A stretch of 6,924 nucleotides of DNA. Origin: Betaproteobacteria bacterium UBA6904 (GTDB lineage Bacteria; Pseudomonadota; Gammaproteobacteria; Burkholderiales; SG8-39). The stretch covers positions 4,745 through 11,668 of the forward strand of contig DKBI01000224.1 in assembly GCA_002451175.1 (NCBI GenBank), given 5' to 3'. A program made the translations under genes and the position numbers. The notes under the pieces were generated by a model, which saw only the letters and a program-made list of their open reading frames with translations, made no database searches and was not told the origin of the DNA. Below, one piece after another: positions 6,368 to 6,924 of the stretch (its first letter is position 1; every line of letters begins with the position of its first letter).

Positions 6368-6368
6368 C

Positions 6369-6569
6369 ATGGAAAATCCGACACCGCGCCGGTCGCGGCG
6401 CAATTTCATTCGTGCTTTGGGCGTGGGCAGCGCAGCAGCAGCGGCGGCCGCCGTCGTTGCGACGCGTCCGTCGAGCGAGCCGTCTCCGGCCAAGGATGGG
6501 GAACGCGCCGATGCCGGCTACCGCGAGTCGGCGCACATCCGCAACTACTACCGCACCGCGAAGGTCTGA
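6369..6569 (+). CDS. formate dehydrogenase region Tat-target small protein
   Basis: A 66-residue protein that is essentially a Tat signal plus a short tail. The twin-arginine motif is SRRNFIRALG (residues 9-18), followed by an alanine-rich hydrophobic stretch (about 18-32), a Pro/Ser/Lys-rich linker, and a conserved-looking end GYRESAHIRNYYRTAKV (50-66). This matches the small 'formate dehydrogenase region TAT target' family (TIGR02811), found immediately upstream of formate dehydrogenase catalytic genes. Its biochemical role is not established. It may be exported with, or anchored to, the periplasmic enzyme, since the hydrophobic segment could also remain as a membrane anchor. It has a strong ribosome binding site and is separated from the catalytic subunit gene by only 12 bases, so the two should be co-transcribed. 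There are no cysteines or metal motifs. Confidence 0.9.
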   Translation: MENPTPRRSRRNFIRALGVGSAAAAAAAVVATRPSSEPSPAKDGERADAGYRESAHIRNYYRTAKV

Positions 6570-6574
6570 GGAGA
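6568..6574 (+). promoter_or_regulatory. Shine-Dalgarno site for the catalytic subunit gene
   Basis: GAGGAGA overlaps the stop codon of the preceding gene and lies 7 bases before the ATG at 6582, near-ideal spacing. It fixes the start of the formate dehydrogenase gene. Confidence 0.75.
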
Positions 6575-6581
6575 TCGCGCC

Positions 6582-6924
6582 ATGCTATTGACGAAGAAAT
6601 CCGGCGACGTCAGGTCCGCTCAGGCGCGCCTCGCGCGCGGCCTCTCCGGCGTGCTCGCGAAGACGGTCGACCGGCGCGCCTTCCTGCGCCGCTCGGGCGT
6701 GACGCTCGGCGCCGGCGCCGTCGCGACGCAGCTGCCGTTCAACGTCATCGGCCGCGCGGAAGCGGCGAAGGACGACAAGCCCGGCGGCAAGACCGAGGTG
6801 AAGCGCACCGTCTGCACGCATTGCTCCGTCGGCTGCGCGATCGACGCGACGGTCGAGAACGGCGTGTGGGTGCGGCAGGAGCCGGTGTTCGATTCGCCCA
6901 TCAACCTCGGCGCGCATTGCGCCA
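6582..6924 (+). CDS. fdhA: formate dehydrogenase catalytic (alpha) subunit, partial N-terminus
   Basis: The first 114 codons of a molybdopterin oxidoreductase; the gene continues past the right edge. A Tat signal is present: VDRRAFLRRSGVTLGAGAVA (residues 29-48) with Arg31-Arg32, after an unusually long basic n-region of about 28 residues. It is followed by the N-terminal [4Fe-4S] motif C-x2-C-x3-C-x27-C (Cys78, Cys81, Cys85, Cys113) in the context VCTHCSVGCAID and NLGAHCA, typical of FdnG/FdoG-type formate dehydrogenases, which oxidise formate in the periplasm and pass electrons through an Fe-S subunit and cytochrome b to quinone. The assignment to formate dehydrogenase rather than another family member rests on this motif plus fdhD, the DUF3305/3306 pair and the upstream Tat-target gene. 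Whether the active site uses cysteine or selenocysteine cannot be seen here. The TorD-like protein is its probable chaperone. Confidence 0.92.
   Translation, partial: MLLTKKSGDVRSAQARLARGLSGVLAKTVDRRAFLRRSGVTLGAGAVATQLPFNVIGRAEAAKDDKPGGKTEVKRTVCTHCSVGCAIDATVENGVWVRQEPVFDSPINLGAHCA

Overview
The window is GC-rich, densely coding DNA whose gene content and order match the respiratory (periplasmic) formate dehydrogenase loci of Betaproteobacteria, probably Burkholderiales. The taxonomic call is an inference from gene families, the FdhD motif variant and composition; no rRNA or other marker is present.

Layout: two divergent transcription units meet at a 45-base AT-rich gap (2654-2698). Leftward lies moaA (radical SAM enzyme of molybdenum cofactor synthesis), then fdhD (sulfurtransferase for the formate dehydrogenase cofactor; GTG start overlapping moaA), then the 5' two thirds or so of a compact acyl-CoA-dehydrogenase-like gene running off the left edge. 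This last gene is easy to miss because it starts with GTG and has no stop inside the window.

Rightward lies a coupled accessory block: DUF3305 gene, DUF3306 gene, a 693-residue multi-cluster iron-sulfur protein, and a TorD-family chaperone, each overlapping the next by 1, 26 and 4 bases. After a 74-base gap with an AT-rich stretch and a GC hairpin come two genes with strong Shine-Dalgarno sites: a 66-residue Tat-signal protein of the 'formate dehydrogenase region TAT target' type and the start of the catalytic subunit (Tat signal plus N-terminal [4Fe-4S] motif), cut by the right edge.

How they work together: MoaA starts pterin synthesis, FdhD sulfurates the bis-MGD cofactor, the TorD-like protein probably guards the catalytic subunit until Tat export, and the small Tat protein presumably accompanies the complex. 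DUF3305, DUF3306 and the large Fe-S protein have no established role. The Fe-S protein is the most interesting item: I read it as an HdrA-like N-terminal domain, a degenerate Rossmann-like stretch, three double-cluster ferredoxin-type regions with odd ligand spacing, an MvhD-like region and a zinc-ribbon-like tail. That points to an undescribed electron-transfer or assembly role beside formate dehydrogenase.

No RNA genes, insertion sequences, CRISPR arrays or convincing intrinsic terminators were seen. No stretch over 300 bases lacks a gene.
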